This document shows positions 18,043-27,190 of a stretch of 64,000 bases of DNA, in pieces. Source of the DNA: Rhodanobacter sp. T12-5 (GTDB lineage: Bacteria; Pseudomonadota; Gammaproteobacteria; Xanthomonadales; Rhodanobacteraceae); the NCBI RefSeq assembly GCF_008329435.1, contig NZ_NPKN01000002.1, positions 310,001 to 374,000 of the forward strand. The letters are read 5' to 3'. How positions within the stretch are numbered: position 1 is the first letter of the stretch; every line of letters starts with the position of its first letter. A program made the translations under genes and the position numbers. The notes under the pieces were generated by a model. That model saw nothing but the letters and a program-made list of their open reading frames with translations. It ran no database searches and was not told the origin of the DNA.

Positions 18043-18237
18043 CTAAATCCGTGCCCCCGAATACAACCACCGCGCGTGCGTCCGAGTCAGCAGCTCCGGC
18101 ACACCGGAGCTCTCGTTCCATAACGCTCCGCACTGCTTGCAGCGCATGAGGTAACTCGGAGCCTCGGGATTCGCCGCCAGACGCTCGAAGCGATCGTAAG
18201 GCGCGTGGTAGCCGGATTGGCAGTCGGTGCAGAGCAT
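18043..18237 (-). CDS. Small zinc-ribbon-like protein
   Basis: A 64-residue protein with two Cys-x-x-Cys knuckles: Cys3-Thr-Asp-Cys6 and Cys33-Lys-Gln-Cys36, the spacing of a zinc ribbon. Between them is an Asp/Glu/Arg-rich helix-like stretch; after them comes Gly-Ala-Leu-Trp, then a C-terminal tail ending Trp-Leu-Tyr-Ser-Gly-Ala-Arg-Ile. No ribosome-binding site is clear, and the frame is open far upstream without protein-like sequence, so the Met at 18237 is chosen because it directly precedes the first knuckle. It lies inside a repeat-rich region. It could be a nucleic-acid or rRNA-binding accessory protein; function unknown. Confidence 0.55.
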   Translation of the reverse strand: MLCTDCQSGYHAPYDRFERLAANPEAPSYLMRCKQCGALWNESSGVPELLTRTHARWLYSGARI

Positions 18238-18626
18238 GCGGCGTGGGGTGATCCAGAAAAGTGACGATTGTGCCCGAGCCGACGTCTCGCAGCGGGCGTA
18301 CCGAGTGCGGGCCAGGATGGCCCGCCGCTCTACCCGGGGCCCCTGTGCGGCGGTGAGCTGGGGACGACAGGCCGCGTAGCGGGAATCGGCAGGAGGCCGA
18401 TTCCTTTTCGTCAGCACAGGGATGTGCTGTCGAAAAGCCTTCTGATGCCGAGGTGAAGAGATGCAGATGCGATTCCTGCCTTCGCAGGTAATGACGAGAA
18501 GGGAAGAGTGCAGGAGCGATGACCAGCTTCGCTGTTGAAAAACTCCTCCTGGCTTCGCAGGAATGACGCGAAGGGAAGAGTGTGGCGGGCACCCGCCCGT
18601 CCCGCGCACGGGGAGAGGGAGCAAAG
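18238..18626. other. Repeat-rich intergenic region upstream of the zinc-ribbon gene
   Basis: No gene is supported in these bases. The stretch holds repeat copy B (18367-18436) and two short direct repeats of CTTCGCAGG-(A/T)AATGACG-(A/C)GAAGGGAAGAGTG type near 18480-18510 and 18553-18582. Together with copy A and the 17916 hairpin, this makes 17738-18626 a cluster of intergenic repeats interrupted only by the small zinc-ribbon gene. Confidence 0.6.
18367..18436. repeat. 70-bp double-hairpin intergenic repeat, copy B
   Basis: Same element and same orientation as copy A at 17784-17853. The first stem (GGAATCGGC/GCCGATTCC) is identical; the second stem pairs CAGCACA with TGTGCTG around GGGA, extending further into the loop than in copy A. 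The two copies bracket the zinc-ribbon gene. Confidence 0.8.
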
Positions 18627-18652
18627 AAAAAGCCCGCCGGATGGCGGGCTTT
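18627..18652 (-). terminator. Rho-independent terminator of htpG
   Basis: Stem AAAGCCCGCC/GGCGGGCTTT with a four-base loop, followed on the minus strand by a run of T residues. It lies 27 bases past the htpG stop codon. Confidence 0.85.
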
Positions 18653-18678
18653 CTCATATCAGAGAAGCGCGTCGCGCC

Positions 18679-20547
18679 TCACCCCAGCAACACGCGATTC
18701 AACCTCTGCACGAACGCCGACGGATCCGGCAGCTGTGCACCGGCCGCGATCTCCGCCTGCTCCAGCAGCAGCGTGGCCAGATCCCTCGCCTTCGCCTCGT
18801 CGGCTTCCGCCTCGACGCGCTTCAGCAATGCATGCTGCGGGTTTATCTCCAGCGTCGGCTTGCTCTCGGGCATCTCCTGTCCTGCTTCGCGCAGCAATCG
18901 CGCAAGATGCGGAGCCATCTCGTAATCGCTCAACGCGAGGCACGACGGCGAGTCGGTGAGGCGGGCGGAGACTTTGACGTCGCCAACGCGATCGCCCAGC
19001 AGGTCCTTGAGTTTCTTCAGCAGTGGCTCGGCTTCCCTGGTCGCCTCTTCCTGCTTCTTCTTGTCGGCTTCGTCCAGCGGCACGTCACCCTTGGCGACGC
19101 TCTTGAGCTTCTTGCCGTCGTACTCGCTGAGCGAGCCGATCATCCACTCGTCGATGCGGTCAGACATCAGCAGTACTTCGATGTCCTTGGCCTTGAACGC
19201 TTCCAGTTGCGGGCTGCCGAAGGCCGCGGCGTAGCTGTCGGCGGTGATGTACCAGATCGCGTCCTGGCCGATGGCCATGCGGCCGATGTAGTCGTCCAGC
19301 GAGGTGGTCTGGTTGGTGCCGTCACCCTTGGTCGAGGCGAAGCGCAGCAGCTTGGCGATGCGCTCACGATTGTTGGCATCCTCGCTGATGCCTTCCTTGA
19401 GCGTGTTGCCGAACGCCTTGTAGAACGTGGCGAATTTCTCCGGCTCGTCCTTGGCCAGCTTCTCGATCAGGTCGAGCACGCGCTTGACGCAGGCGGCCTT
19501 GATGCGCTCGAGCTGGCGGTTGTGCTGCAGGATCTCGCGGCTGACGTTGAGCGGCAGGTCGTCGGCGTCGACCACGCCGCGCACGAAGCGCAGGTAGTTC
19601 GGCAGCAGTTCCTCGGCGGCGTCCATGATGAAGACGCGCTTGATGTACAGCTTCAGCCCCTTGCGCTCGTCGCGGCCGCCCATCATCAGGTCGAACGGTG
19701 GCTGCGAGGGGATGTACAGCAGGGTGGTGAAGCTCTGGCTGCCTTCGACGCGGTTGTGCGTCCACGCCAGCGCGTCGTTGAAGTCGTGGCCGAGCGACTT
19801 GTAAAAGCCCTGGTAGTCGTCGTCGGAGATCTCGCTCTTGGGCTTGGTCCACAGCGCCGAGGCGGCGTTGGTGCTTTCGAACTCGTCGGTGGGCTTGCCG
19901 TCCTTTTCCACCGGCATGCGGATCGGGAAGGCGACGTGGTCGGAGTATTTGCGGATCAGCGACTTGAGCTGCCAGCCCTTGAGGAACTCGTCCTCGTCGG
20001 CCTTCAAGTGCAGGATCACCGAGGTGCCGCGCTGCGCCTGCTCGACCTGCTCCAGCGAATACTCGCCCTTGCCATCGCTCTCCCACTTCACGCCTTCGTC
20101 CGCCGGAGCATCGGCGCGGCGGGTGATCACGGTGACCTTGTCCGCGACCACGAAGGCGGAATAGAAGCCCACGCCGAACTGGCCGATCAGGCGTGCGTCG
20201 GCCTTCTGCTCGCCGGACATGGCTTCGAGGAAACGCCTGGTGCCGGAGCTGGCGATGGTGCCGATGTTGGCCACCACTTCGTCGCGGGTCATGCCGATGC
20301 CGTTGTCGCGGATGGTGACGGTGCGTGCGTCCGGATCCCAGCTCACGTCGATGTGCAGCTCGTTGTCGCCAGCCGTCAGGCTGGGGTTGGCGATCGACTC
20401 GAAGCGCAGCTTGTCGCAGGCGTCGGAGGCGTTGGAGATCAGCTCGCGCAGGAAGATTTCCTTGTGCGAGTACAGCGAGTGCGTGACCAGGTGCAGGACC
20501 TGAGCGACTTCGGCTTCGAATTTGCGGGTTTCGGCGGGTGCGTTCAT
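18679..20547 (-). CDS. htpG: Molecular chaperone HtpG (bacterial Hsp90)
   Basis: ATP-dependent cytosolic chaperone dimer, 622 residues. The N-terminal GHKL ATPase domain shows Asn-Ala-Ser-Asp-Ala-Cys-Asp-Lys-Leu-Arg, Asp-Asn-Gly-Ile-Gly-Met and Gly-Gln-Phe-Gly-Val-Gly-Phe-Tyr-Ser. The middle domain has the conserved Arg-Gly-Val-Val-Asp-Ala-Asp-Asp-Leu-Pro-Leu-Asn-Val-Ser-Arg-Glu segment, and the C-terminal dimerisation domain is complete. The start at 20547 (Met-Asn-Ala-Pro) fits the family; the frame runs on to 20616 through a palindromic repeat and is not coding there. A terminator follows the gene. Confidence 0.98.
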   Translation of the reverse strand: MNAPAETRKFEAEVAQVLHLVTHSLYSHKEIFLRELISNASDACDKLRFESIANPSLTAGDNELHIDVSWDPDARTVTIRDNGIGMTRDEVVANIGTIASSGTRRFLEAMSGEQKADARLIGQFGVGFYSAFVVADKVTVITRRADAPADEGVKWESDGKGEYSLEQVEQAQRGTSVILHLKADEDEFLKGWQLKSLIRKYSDHVAFPIRMPVEKDGKPTDEFESTNAASALWTKPKSEISDDDYQGFYKSLGHDFNDALAWTHNRVEGSQSFTTLLYIPSQPPFDLMMGGRDERKGLKLYIKRVFIMDAAEELLPNYLRFVRGVVDADDLPLNVSREILQHNRQLERIKAACVKRVLDLIEKLAKDEPEKFATFYKAFGNTLKEGISEDANNRERIAKLLRFASTKGDGTNQTTSLDDYIGRMAIGQDAIWYITADSYAAAFGSPQLEAFKAKDIEVLLMSDRIDEWMIGSLSEYDGKKLKSVAKGDVPLDEADKKKQEEATREAEPLLKKLKDLLGDRVGDVKVSARLTDSPSCLALSDYEMAPHLARLLREAGQEMPESKPTLEINPQHALLKRVEAEADEAKARDLATLLLEQAEIAAGAQLPDPSAFVQRLNRVLLG

Positions 20548-20584
20548 GCGTGGATGTTCCAGATTTGCGTTGATGTCCTGGATC

Positions 20585-20610
20585 GTCATTCCGGCGAAGG
20601 CCGGAGTGAC
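20585..20610. repeat. REP-like palindrome between htpX and htpG
   Basis: GTCATTCCGGC and GCCGGAGTGAC form an 11-bp stem (one G-T pair) with a four-base loop. It lies in the 90-base gap between the two minus-strand genes. Related half-copies (CTTCGCAGGAATGACG) occur at 18480-18582. Confidence 0.7.
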
Positions 20611-20637
20611 GGTCATGAAATTTTATGCTCGACGTGA

Positions 20638-21531
20638 CTATGTTCCGTTCTGCAGCGCAGCGATGCGCTCCTCCAGCGGTGGGTGGCTCATGAACAGCTT
20701 CCTGAAGCCGTCAGCCAGCGGACCGGAGATGCCGAACGCGGCCATCGTCTGCGGCAGCGTGCTCTCGCCGTGGTTGCCCTGCAGCCGCTGCAACGCGGAG
20801 ATCATCGCACCACGGCCCGCAAACTGCGCGCCAGCGGTGTCGGCGCGAAACTCGCGCCAGCGCGAGAACGCGGCCACGATGATCGAGGCGAACAGGCCGA
20901 ACACCAGCTGCAGCACCATCACCGTCACGAAATAGCCGATGCCGGTGCCGCCGCGGTTGTCGTCGCGACCGCCGGACATCCAGCTGTCGACCAGCCGACC
21001 GACGATGCGCGCGGCCAGGATCACCAGCGTGTTCAGTACGCCCTGGATCAGGGCCAGGGTGACCATGTCGCCGTTCGCCACGTGGCCGATCTCATGGCCG
21101 AGCACGGCGGTGACCTGCTCGCGATCCATCTGCTGCAACAGGCCGGAACTGACCGCCACCAAGGAGCTGTTTTTCGTCATGCCGGTGGCGAAGGCGTTCA
21201 TCTCCGGCGCTTCGTAGATCGCCACCTCCGGCATGCCGATGCCGGCGCTCTGCGCGTGGCGGCGCACGGTGTCGACCAGCCAGCGCTCGGTCTCGCTCTG
21301 CGGCTGCTCGATCACCCGCGCGCCGGTGGACCACTTGGCGATCGTCTTGGACATCGCCAGCGAAATGAATGCACCGCCCATGCCGAACACCGCGGCGTAG
21401 GCCAGCAGGCCGCCCATGCCGCCGTAGCCGCGGGCCGCAGCCATCTGGTCGATGCCGAACAGGCGGCAGACGATGCTGAGCAGGAGCAGGACGGCGAGGT
21501 TGGTACCGATGAATAACGCGACGCGTCGCAT
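20638..21531 (-). CDS. htpX: Membrane metalloprotease HtpX
   Basis: Zinc endopeptidase of the inner membrane (family M48) that degrades misfolded membrane proteins alongside FtsH. The 297-residue product has two N-terminal transmembrane helices (about 5-25 and 40-60), the catalytic His146-Glu-Ile-Gly-His150 motif, two further membrane segments at about 160-220, and the Glu-Phe-Arg-Ala-Asp motif that supplies the third zinc ligand. The start at 21531 has GAGAGA upstream and matches the family start Met-Arg-Arg-Val. It precedes htpG on the same strand; both are heat-shock genes, but a palindrome lies between them. Confidence 0.97.
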   Translation of the reverse strand: MRRVALFIGTNLAVLLLLSIVCRLFGIDQMAAARGYGGMGGLLAYAAVFGMGGAFISLAMSKTIAKWSTGARVIEQPQSETERWLVDTVRRHAQSAGIGMPEVAIYEAPEMNAFATGMTKNSSLVAVSSGLLQQMDREQVTAVLGHEIGHVANGDMVTLALIQGVLNTLVILAARIVGRLVDSWMSGGRDDNRGGTGIGYFVTVMVLQLVFGLFASIIVAAFSRWREFRADTAGAQFAGRGAMISALQRLQGNHGESTLPQTMAAFGISGPLADGFRKLFMSHPPLEERIAALQNGT

Positions 21532-21636
21532 GGCTGTCTCTCTCGTGGCAGTCATGAAAGGACTGGTTGCTGGTTGAAAATTTCGGGGCGACGGCCACCG
21601 CTTTCAAGGGTCCGGCACGGCATCTAAGATGCGCCG

Positions 21637-22497
21637 ATGACCTATCGCGGCCGCTTCGCCCCCTCGCCCACCGGACACCTGCATTTCGGCTCGCTGGTCG
21701 CTGCCGTGGGCAGCTGGCTGTGCGCGCGGCATGCCGGCGGCCAGTGGCTGCTGCGCATGGAAGACATCGACCCGCCGCGCGAGGTTCCCGGCTCGGCGAC
21801 AAGCATCCTCGAAGCGCTATCGGCGTTCGGCCTGATCGCGGATGCACCGGTGCTGTACCAGTCGCAGCGCATCGCCGCCCATGATGCCGCGTTCGAGCAA
21901 TTGCGCGCCGCGGGCCAAGTGTTCCCGTGCTGGTGCAGCCGCAGCGAACTGGCCGGGATCGGCGGCATCCATCGCGACGGCCGCTGCGTTGCGGCGCCCG
22001 ATCCGCAGCAGGCGCCGGCGTGGCGGCTGCGCGTACCGGATGTCGCCATCGAATTCGACGACGCGCTGCAGGGCCCGCAGCGGCAGAACCTGCGCGACGA
22101 GGTGGGCGATTTCGTGATCCGCCGGGTCGAGGGGTTCTATTCGTACCAATTGGCCTGCGTGGTCGACGACGCGTACCAAGGCATTACCGAAGTGGTGCGC
22201 GGGCAGGACCTGCTCGACTCCACCGCGCGCCAGATCTGGCTGCAACGCTGCCTGGGCCTGCCGACGCCTGCCTGGCGCCACCTGCCGCTGGTGCTGGATG
22301 CGGATGGGCGCAAGCTGTCGAAGTCCGAGCGGGCTTTCCCGGTCGATCCGGCCGAACCGGTGCCTGCGTTGCGGCGCGCGCTGGCTTTCCTGCGCCGGCC
22401 GGCCACGGCTGCCAGCGTGCATGAATTGCTGGCGCAGGCACGGACGGATTTCGACCCGGCGAATTTGCCGCATTGCAGCGGTCACTCTCCGGCCTGA
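21637..22497 (+). CDS. gluQ: Glutamyl-Q tRNA(Asp) synthetase
   Basis: Truncated glutamyl-tRNA synthetase paralogue that activates glutamate without tRNA and attaches it to queuosine in the anticodon of tRNA-Asp. 286 residues, the normal length for GluQ-RS and lacking the anticodon-binding domain. The HIGH-like motif is His-Phe-Gly-Ser at 16-19 and the KMSKS-like motif Lys-Leu-Ser-Lys-Ser at about 226. The zinc-binding region contains Cys-Trp-Cys-Ser-Arg near residue 100 with a further Cys and Tyr. The final 15 residues are variable. It diverges from htpX by about 105 bases. Confidence 0.96.
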   Translation: MTYRGRFAPSPTGHLHFGSLVAAVGSWLCARHAGGQWLLRMEDIDPPREVPGSATSILEALSAFGLIADAPVLYQSQRIAAHDAAFEQLRAAGQVFPCWCSRSELAGIGGIHRDGRCVAAPDPQQAPAWRLRVPDVAIEFDDALQGPQRQNLRDEVGDFVIRRVEGFYSYQLACVVDDAYQGITEVVRGQDLLDSTARQIWLQRCLGLPTPAWRHLPLVLDADGRKLSKSERAFPVDPAEPVPALRRALAFLRRPATAASVHELLAQARTDFDPANLPHCSGHSPA

Positions 22498-22604
22498 ACC
22501 GCTATAAATACGGAACGCGTCGATCACGACGGCAGCGGCTGAAACATTGCCCTGCCATGCTCGGCGACGACCTTTCGCATTATCTGCTCAGGAGATCCAA
22601 GGAC

Positions 22605-23345
<741 letters not shown>

Positions 23346-23420
23346 AGGAGCAGGAGTGAGTGAAGAGGTGTGGGAAAAGAGAGAAAGCAGGCTTCTCTCC
23401 CGCTTCTCACTCTTCTTCCC

Positions 23421-24215
23421 TTACTTCTCGCTTTTCCCGAGCAGCTTCTCCAGCACCTTGCCCACGGCCGCGAACGCGAACGTGCCGGTGACATGGGTGG
23501 CCGCGCCGAGGCCGCCACCGCAAGCCAGGTTCATCGCGTCGCCGCCGGGCGGACGGGTGCCGCACACCGTGCCGTCCGGCTGCGGGTATTGCACGTTCTG
23601 CAGCGAATAGACGGCTGAAACACCGAAGTAGCGATCCGGATTGCGCGGAAAGTTGAAATCCGTGCGGAGCTTCTTGCGGATCAGGCTGAACATCGCGTCG
23701 TGTTCGGTGCGCGAGAGGTCGCGCACGCGGATCTGGGTGGCGTCGGTGCGCCCGCCAGCAGAGCCCACGCTGACGATCGGCAGCTTGCGCCGACGGCACC
23801 AGGCGATGGTTTCGAGCTTCACCCGGAATGCATCGCAGGCATCGAGTACCACGTCATAGCCGCGATCGAGCAACTCGTCGAGCGTGGACGGGGTGAGAAA
23901 GCGCTCGATCGCTTCCAGCCGGATGGTCGGATTGATGGCGTGGGCGCGTGCGGCGATCACGCCGACCTTGGGCTTTCCGTATTCGCCATCCAGCGCATGG
24001 AGTTGGCGATTGGTGTTGGAAATGCACACCTCGTCCGCGTCGATCAGGGTCAGTCGGCCGACGCCGCTGCGCGCCAGCGCCTCGGCCGCCCATGAGCCGA
24101 CCCCGCCAATCCCGATCACGCAGACGTGGGCACGCGCCAGCGCAGCGACGCTGCCGGTGCCGTACAGGCGTTCGACGCCGGCAAAGCGCTCGGCGGTCAG
24201 TTCCATCTCTTTCAT
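23421..24215 (-). CDS. tcdA: tRNA threonylcarbamoyladenosine dehydratase TcdA (CsdL)
   Basis: E1-like ATP-dependent enzyme that cyclises t6A at position 37 of ANN-decoding tRNAs to ct6A. 264 residues with the ATP-binding Gly-Ile-Gly-Gly-Val-Gly-Ser-Trp-Ala-Ala-Glu motif at about 35-45, Asp-Ala-Asp-Glu-Val-Cys-Ile-Ser-Asn-Thr-Asn-Arg-Gln, Asp-Ala-Cys-Asp in the middle and the Phe-Gly-Val-Ser-Ala-Val-Tyr-Ser motif. The membrane-associating hydrophobic C-terminus (Ala-Ala-Val-Gly-Lys-Val-Leu) is present. The start could also be three codons later. It converges with phaB across a 75-base gap containing TC-rich inverted sequence that might terminate both. Confidence 0.96.
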   Translation of the reverse strand: MKEMELTAERFAGVERLYGTGSVAALARAHVCVIGIGGVGSWAAEALARSGVGRLTLIDADEVCISNTNRQLHALDGEYGKPKVGVIAARAHAINPTIRLEAIERFLTPSTLDELLDRGYDVVLDACDAFRVKLETIAWCRRRKLPIVSVGSAGGRTDATQIRVRDLSRTEHDAMFSLIRKKLRTDFNFPRNPDRYFGVSAVYSLQNVQYPQPDGTVCGTRPPGGDAMNLACGGGLGAATHVTGTFAFAAVGKVLEKLLGKSEK

Positions 24216-24352
24216 GTCGGCGTGTTGCCGTCGGTGCGCGTGCTTGGGATTTTCACTGGGCTGCCTTGTGCGGTATGCCGGTCATTTTATCGCGCGCGGC
24301 ATCGACGCGGGTTATTCTGTCGGTCTTGCCCATCGACTACGGAAACATATCC

Positions 24353-24742
24353 ATGCGCGTCGCACTCTTGATTCTGCTCGGACTGGTGATCGGCGTGATC
24401 GGCACGGTCAACGTCATGAATGCGCTGAGTGCGCGCAATCCGATGCCGAAGGCGGTGATGGTGACGATGGGTTATCACATGGGCGAGCTGAGCCACGCGT
24501 TGAAAGCCGGCAAGTGCGATGCCGCACAAACCCAGCATCATCTGGAACGCATGCAGTCCACGGCGACCGACATCGTGCCGGTGTTCGGCATCAACGAGCA
24601 CTCGTTCACCGACAAGGCAGGCGAGTTGCAGACTCACGTGCTGCAGGCCTTGCAGACCGCGCCGGCGAACTGCGCGGCGCTGGCCACGGTGATCAAGCCG
24701 ATCGGCGATACCTGCAAGAGCTGCCATCAGCAATATCGCTGA
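24353..24742 (+). CDS. Cytochrome c'-like periplasmic haem protein
   Basis: 129 residues. An N-terminal hydrophobic segment (1-25) acts as signal peptide or anchor. The body is helical and carries two cysteines in addition to a single haem-attachment motif at the extreme C-terminus, Cys-Lys-Ser-Cys-His-Gln-Gln-Tyr-Arg. A C-terminal CxxCH after a helical bundle is the arrangement of cytochrome c' and c-556 proteins. These bind NO or act as small electron carriers; which applies here cannot be told. It converges with the Mpo1-like gene, six bases apart. Confidence 0.8.
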   Translation: MRVALLILLGLVIGVIGTVNVMNALSARNPMPKAVMVTMGYHMGELSHALKAGKCDAAQTQHHLERMQSTATDIVPVFGINEHSFTDKAGELQTHVLQALQTAPANCAALATVIKPIGDTCKSCHQQYR

Positions 24743-24748
24743 ACACTC

Positions 24749-25051
24749 TCAGAAGCGGATCTTGCCGCGCCACATCTGCCCGTACATCACCCAGTCGCCA
24801 AGCAGGCTGTACAGCGGGTGCTTGAACGTGGCCGGCCGGTTCTTCTCGAAGACAAAATGACCGATCCAGGCAAAGCCGTAACCCACCACCGGCACCAGCC
24901 ATAGCCAGCGCAGCTGGCCGCTGATCAACGCCAGCGCAATCACCGCAAGCACCAGGGTGCTGCCGGCGAAATGCAGGCGGCGGCAGGTGCGATTGCCGTG
25001 CTCGCTCAGATAGAACGGGTAGAACTCGGCAAAGCTGTTGAAGCCGGACAT
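24749..25051 (-). CDS. Mpo1/DUF962-family membrane protein
   Basis: 100 residues, resembling the yeast Mpo1/YGL010w family (alpha-oxidation dioxygenases of 2-hydroxy fatty acids), usually annotated DUF962. Visible features are Phe-Tyr-Leu-Ser-Glu-His-Gly-Asn near residue 14, Arg-Arg-Leu-His-Phe-Ala-Gly-Ser-Thr leading into two membrane helices, and Gly-His-Phe-Val-Phe-Glu-Lys-Asn-Arg-Pro-Ala-Thr-Phe-Lys-His-Pro near the end. The histidines match the metal-binding pattern of the family. The start at 25051 follows GGAGCA; an upstream Met at 25078 is less likely. Confidence 0.85.
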   Translation of the reverse strand: MSGFNSFAEFYPFYLSEHGNRTCRRLHFAGSTLVLAVIALALISGQLRWLWLVPVVGYGFAWIGHFVFEKNRPATFKHPLYSLLGDWVMYGQMWRGKIRF

Positions 25052-25104
25052 GTTCTGCTCCACGAATGGCCGCCCCATTCTGTCACGCCTGCCTTCCGCC
25101 TTCC

Positions 25105-25186
25105 TGTGGGAGCGGCTTCAGCCGCGATGCTCTGATGGCGAGGCGAGATTGTCGCCAGGAGCATCGCGGCTGAAGCCGCTCCCACA
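25105..25186. repeat. GTGGGAGCGGCTTCAGCCGCGA palindrome, copy 1
   Basis: Perfect 27-base inverted arms at 25105-25131 and 25160-25186 around a 28-base spacer. It is the first of three copies in the window (also 48122-48198 and 51408-51474). It lies between the Mpo1-like and pirin genes. Confidence 0.9.
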
Positions 25187-25190
25187 TCGG

Positions 25191-26066
25191 TCAGGCGGGC
25201 AGCGGGATGAATTCGTCCTCGTCGCCGGCCACCTTCGGGAAGCGCCCTTCGCGCCAGTCGGCCTTGGCCTGCTCGATGCGCTCGCGCGTGCTGGCGACAA
25301 AGTTCCACCACAGGTGCCGCTCGCCATCCAGCGGCGCACCGCCGAACAGCATCAACCGGCTGCGCTCGTGCGCACGCAGCGATGGCGCGGACGCACCGGC
25401 CTGCACCGCCATTTCGTTGGCACCGATCTCCAGCTCGCCCCAGCTGACCGCACCGTCGACCACGTGCACGCCGCGTTCGGTGTGCTCCGGCGGCAGCGCC
25501 AGTTCGGCGCCAGCTTCCAGTTGCACCTCCAGAAAAAACATCGGTGCGAATACCTTCACCGGCGAACGCTCGCCATAGGCCGTACCGGCGATCAGGGTCG
25601 CGGTCATGCCCGGTCGGCGGAGCTGCGGCAACGCGGCACGATCATGATGGTGGAATTCCGGCGCCACTTCGGCATCGGCCTGCGGCAGCGCAACCCAGAC
25701 CTGGATGCCGTGCAGCTTCTGGCCATCCTGGCGCGCTTCCGGCGGCGTGCGTTCGGAGTGGGCGATACCGTGGCCGGAGGTCATCCAGTTCACTTCGCCG
25801 GGGCGGATGTCGGCCAGGCTGCCGAGGCTGTCGCGATGGCGGATCACGCCATCGAACAGCCACGTCACCGTGGCCAGGCCGATATGCGGGTGCGGCCGCA
25901 CGTCCATGCCCTTGCCGGCGGCAAACGTCGCCGGTCCGATGTGATCAAAGAACACGAACGGACCGACATGACGCGTCTGCAGCACCGGCAACATGCGTCG
26001 CACCATGAAGCCATCGCCAAGATCGTGCACGCGAGCTTCGGCAATCAGCGTCGGGGTGGTTTCCAT
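25191..26066 (-). CDS. Pirin-family protein
   Basis: Bicupin protein of 291 residues. The N-terminal cupin holds the metal site: Arg-Pro-His-Pro-His-Ile-Gly-Leu-Ala-Thr-Val-Thr-Trp at about 58-70, then Gly-His-Gly-Ile-Ala-His-Ser-Glu near 98-105. Pirins include quercetin dioxygenases and redox-state sensors; bacterial function is often unknown. The start at 26066 has GAGGAG immediately upstream and lies 10 bases after the old-yellow-enzyme gene, so the two are co-translated. The operon (hydrolase, flavin oxidoreductase, pirin) suggests handling of electrophilic or aromatic compounds. Confidence 0.93.
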   Translation of the reverse strand: METTPTLIAEARVHDLGDGFMVRRMLPVLQTRHVGPFVFFDHIGPATFAAGKGMDVRPHPHIGLATVTWLFDGVIRHRDSLGSLADIRPGEVNWMTSGHGIAHSERTPPEARQDGQKLHGIQVWVALPQADAEVAPEFHHHDRAALPQLRRPGMTATLIAGTAYGERSPVKVFAPMFFLEVQLEAGAELALPPEHTERGVHVVDGAVSWGELEIGANEMAVQAGASAPSLRAHERSRLMLFGGAPLDGERHLWWNFVASTRERIEQAKADWREGRFPKVAGDEDEFIPLPA

Positions 26067-26076
26067 GCGGCTCTCC

Positions 26077-27138
26077 TCACCAGGCCCGCTGATATTGCGC
26101 CGGAGCGTCGATCTTCGCACCCAGCTGTTGCGCTGCGCGGCGCGGGAAGTACGGGTCGCGCAGGCTTTCGCGTGCGATCAGCACGACATCGGCGTCACCC
26201 GTGGCGACGATCTGCGCCGCCTGTTCGGCGCCGGTGATCAGGCCGACCGCGCCGGTGGCAACGCCGGCTTCGTGGCGGATGCGCGCCGCGAACGGAACCT
26301 GATAGCCGGGCGCCAGCGGAATCTTCGCGTGCGGCAGCAGGCCGCCACTGGAAACGTCGATCAGGTCAACTCCCAGCGATGTCACCTGACGCGCCAGCTC
26401 GATGCTCTGCTCGATGTCCCAGCCACCCTGGTCGGCCCAGTCGGTGGCCGAGATGCGCAGCCACAACGGCAGTTCGGCCGGCCACACTTCCCGCACGGCG
26501 ATGACCACCTCGCGCACGAGCCGGCTGCGATTCTCGAAACTGCCACCGTAGCGATCGCTGCGCTGATTGCTAAGCGGCGACAGGAACTGGTGCAGCAGAT
26601 AGCCATGCGCCGCGTGCAGCTCGACCAGCTCGAAGCCGGCCGCCAGCGCCCGCTGCGCCGCGGCGCGGAAGTCCGCGATCACCGCCTGGATGCCGGCTTC
26701 GTCCAGTGCCTGCGGCAGGTTCCAGCCGGCATCGAACGGCAACGCCGACGGCGCCACGGTCAGCCAGTCGCCCTGCCCGGCCGGCACCGGGCCGTGTCCG
26801 TCCCACGGCCGCAACGTGCTCGCCTTGCGCCCAGCGTGGGCCAGTTGCACGCCGGGTATCGCGCCGTGCGCCTTGATGAAGCGGGTGATCGGTCGCCATG
26901 CCTCCAACTGGGCCTGATTCCACAACCCGGTGTCCTGCGGCGAGATGCGACCCTGCGCCGATACGGCGGTGGCCTCGGCGATCACCACCCCGGCGCCACC
27001 TACCGCACGGCTGCCCAGGTGCACCATGTGCCAGTCATTGGGCACGCCGTCGGTGGCCGAGTATTCGCACATCGGCGATACCACGATGCGATTGCGCAGG
27101 GTCAGGCTGCGTTGGGCAAACGGTTCGAACAGCTTCAT
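26077..27138 (-). CDS. Old yellow enzyme, XenA/YqjM-type NADPH:flavin oxidoreductase
   Basis: FMN-containing ene-reductase of 353 residues with a TIM barrel. Cys24 in Ser-Pro-Met-Cys-Glu-Tyr-Ser is the redox-tuning cysteine of the thermophilic-like/YqjM class. His-Ala-Ala-His-Gly-Tyr-Leu-Leu-His-Gln-Phe-Leu-Ser-Pro holds the substrate-binding histidines, and Asp-Arg-Tyr-Gly-Gly-Ser-Phe-Glu-Asn-Arg is the family signature. These enzymes reduce activated double bonds, quinones and nitro compounds. The start at 27138 matches the family (Met-Lys-Leu-Phe-Glu-Pro-Phe). It sits between an alpha/beta hydrolase and a pirin on one strand. Confidence 0.95.
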   Translation of the reverse strand: MKLFEPFAQRSLTLRNRIVVSPMCEYSATDGVPNDWHMVHLGSRAVGGAGVVIAEATAVSAQGRISPQDTGLWNQAQLEAWRPITRFIKAHGAIPGVQLAHAGRKASTLRPWDGHGPVPAGQGDWLTVAPSALPFDAGWNLPQALDEAGIQAVIADFRAAAQRALAAGFELVELHAAHGYLLHQFLSPLSNQRSDRYGGSFENRSRLVREVVIAVREVWPAELPLWLRISATDWADQGGWDIEQSIELARQVTSLGVDLIDVSSGGLLPHAKIPLAPGYQVPFAARIRHEAGVATGAVGLITGAEQAAQIVATGDADVVLIARESLRDPYFPRRAAQQLGAKIDAPAQYQRAW

Positions 27139-27190
27139 CGGGAAATCCAGCAAGAAGGGACAGCAGAGATGCAGGCTTGGTCGCCGGGAA

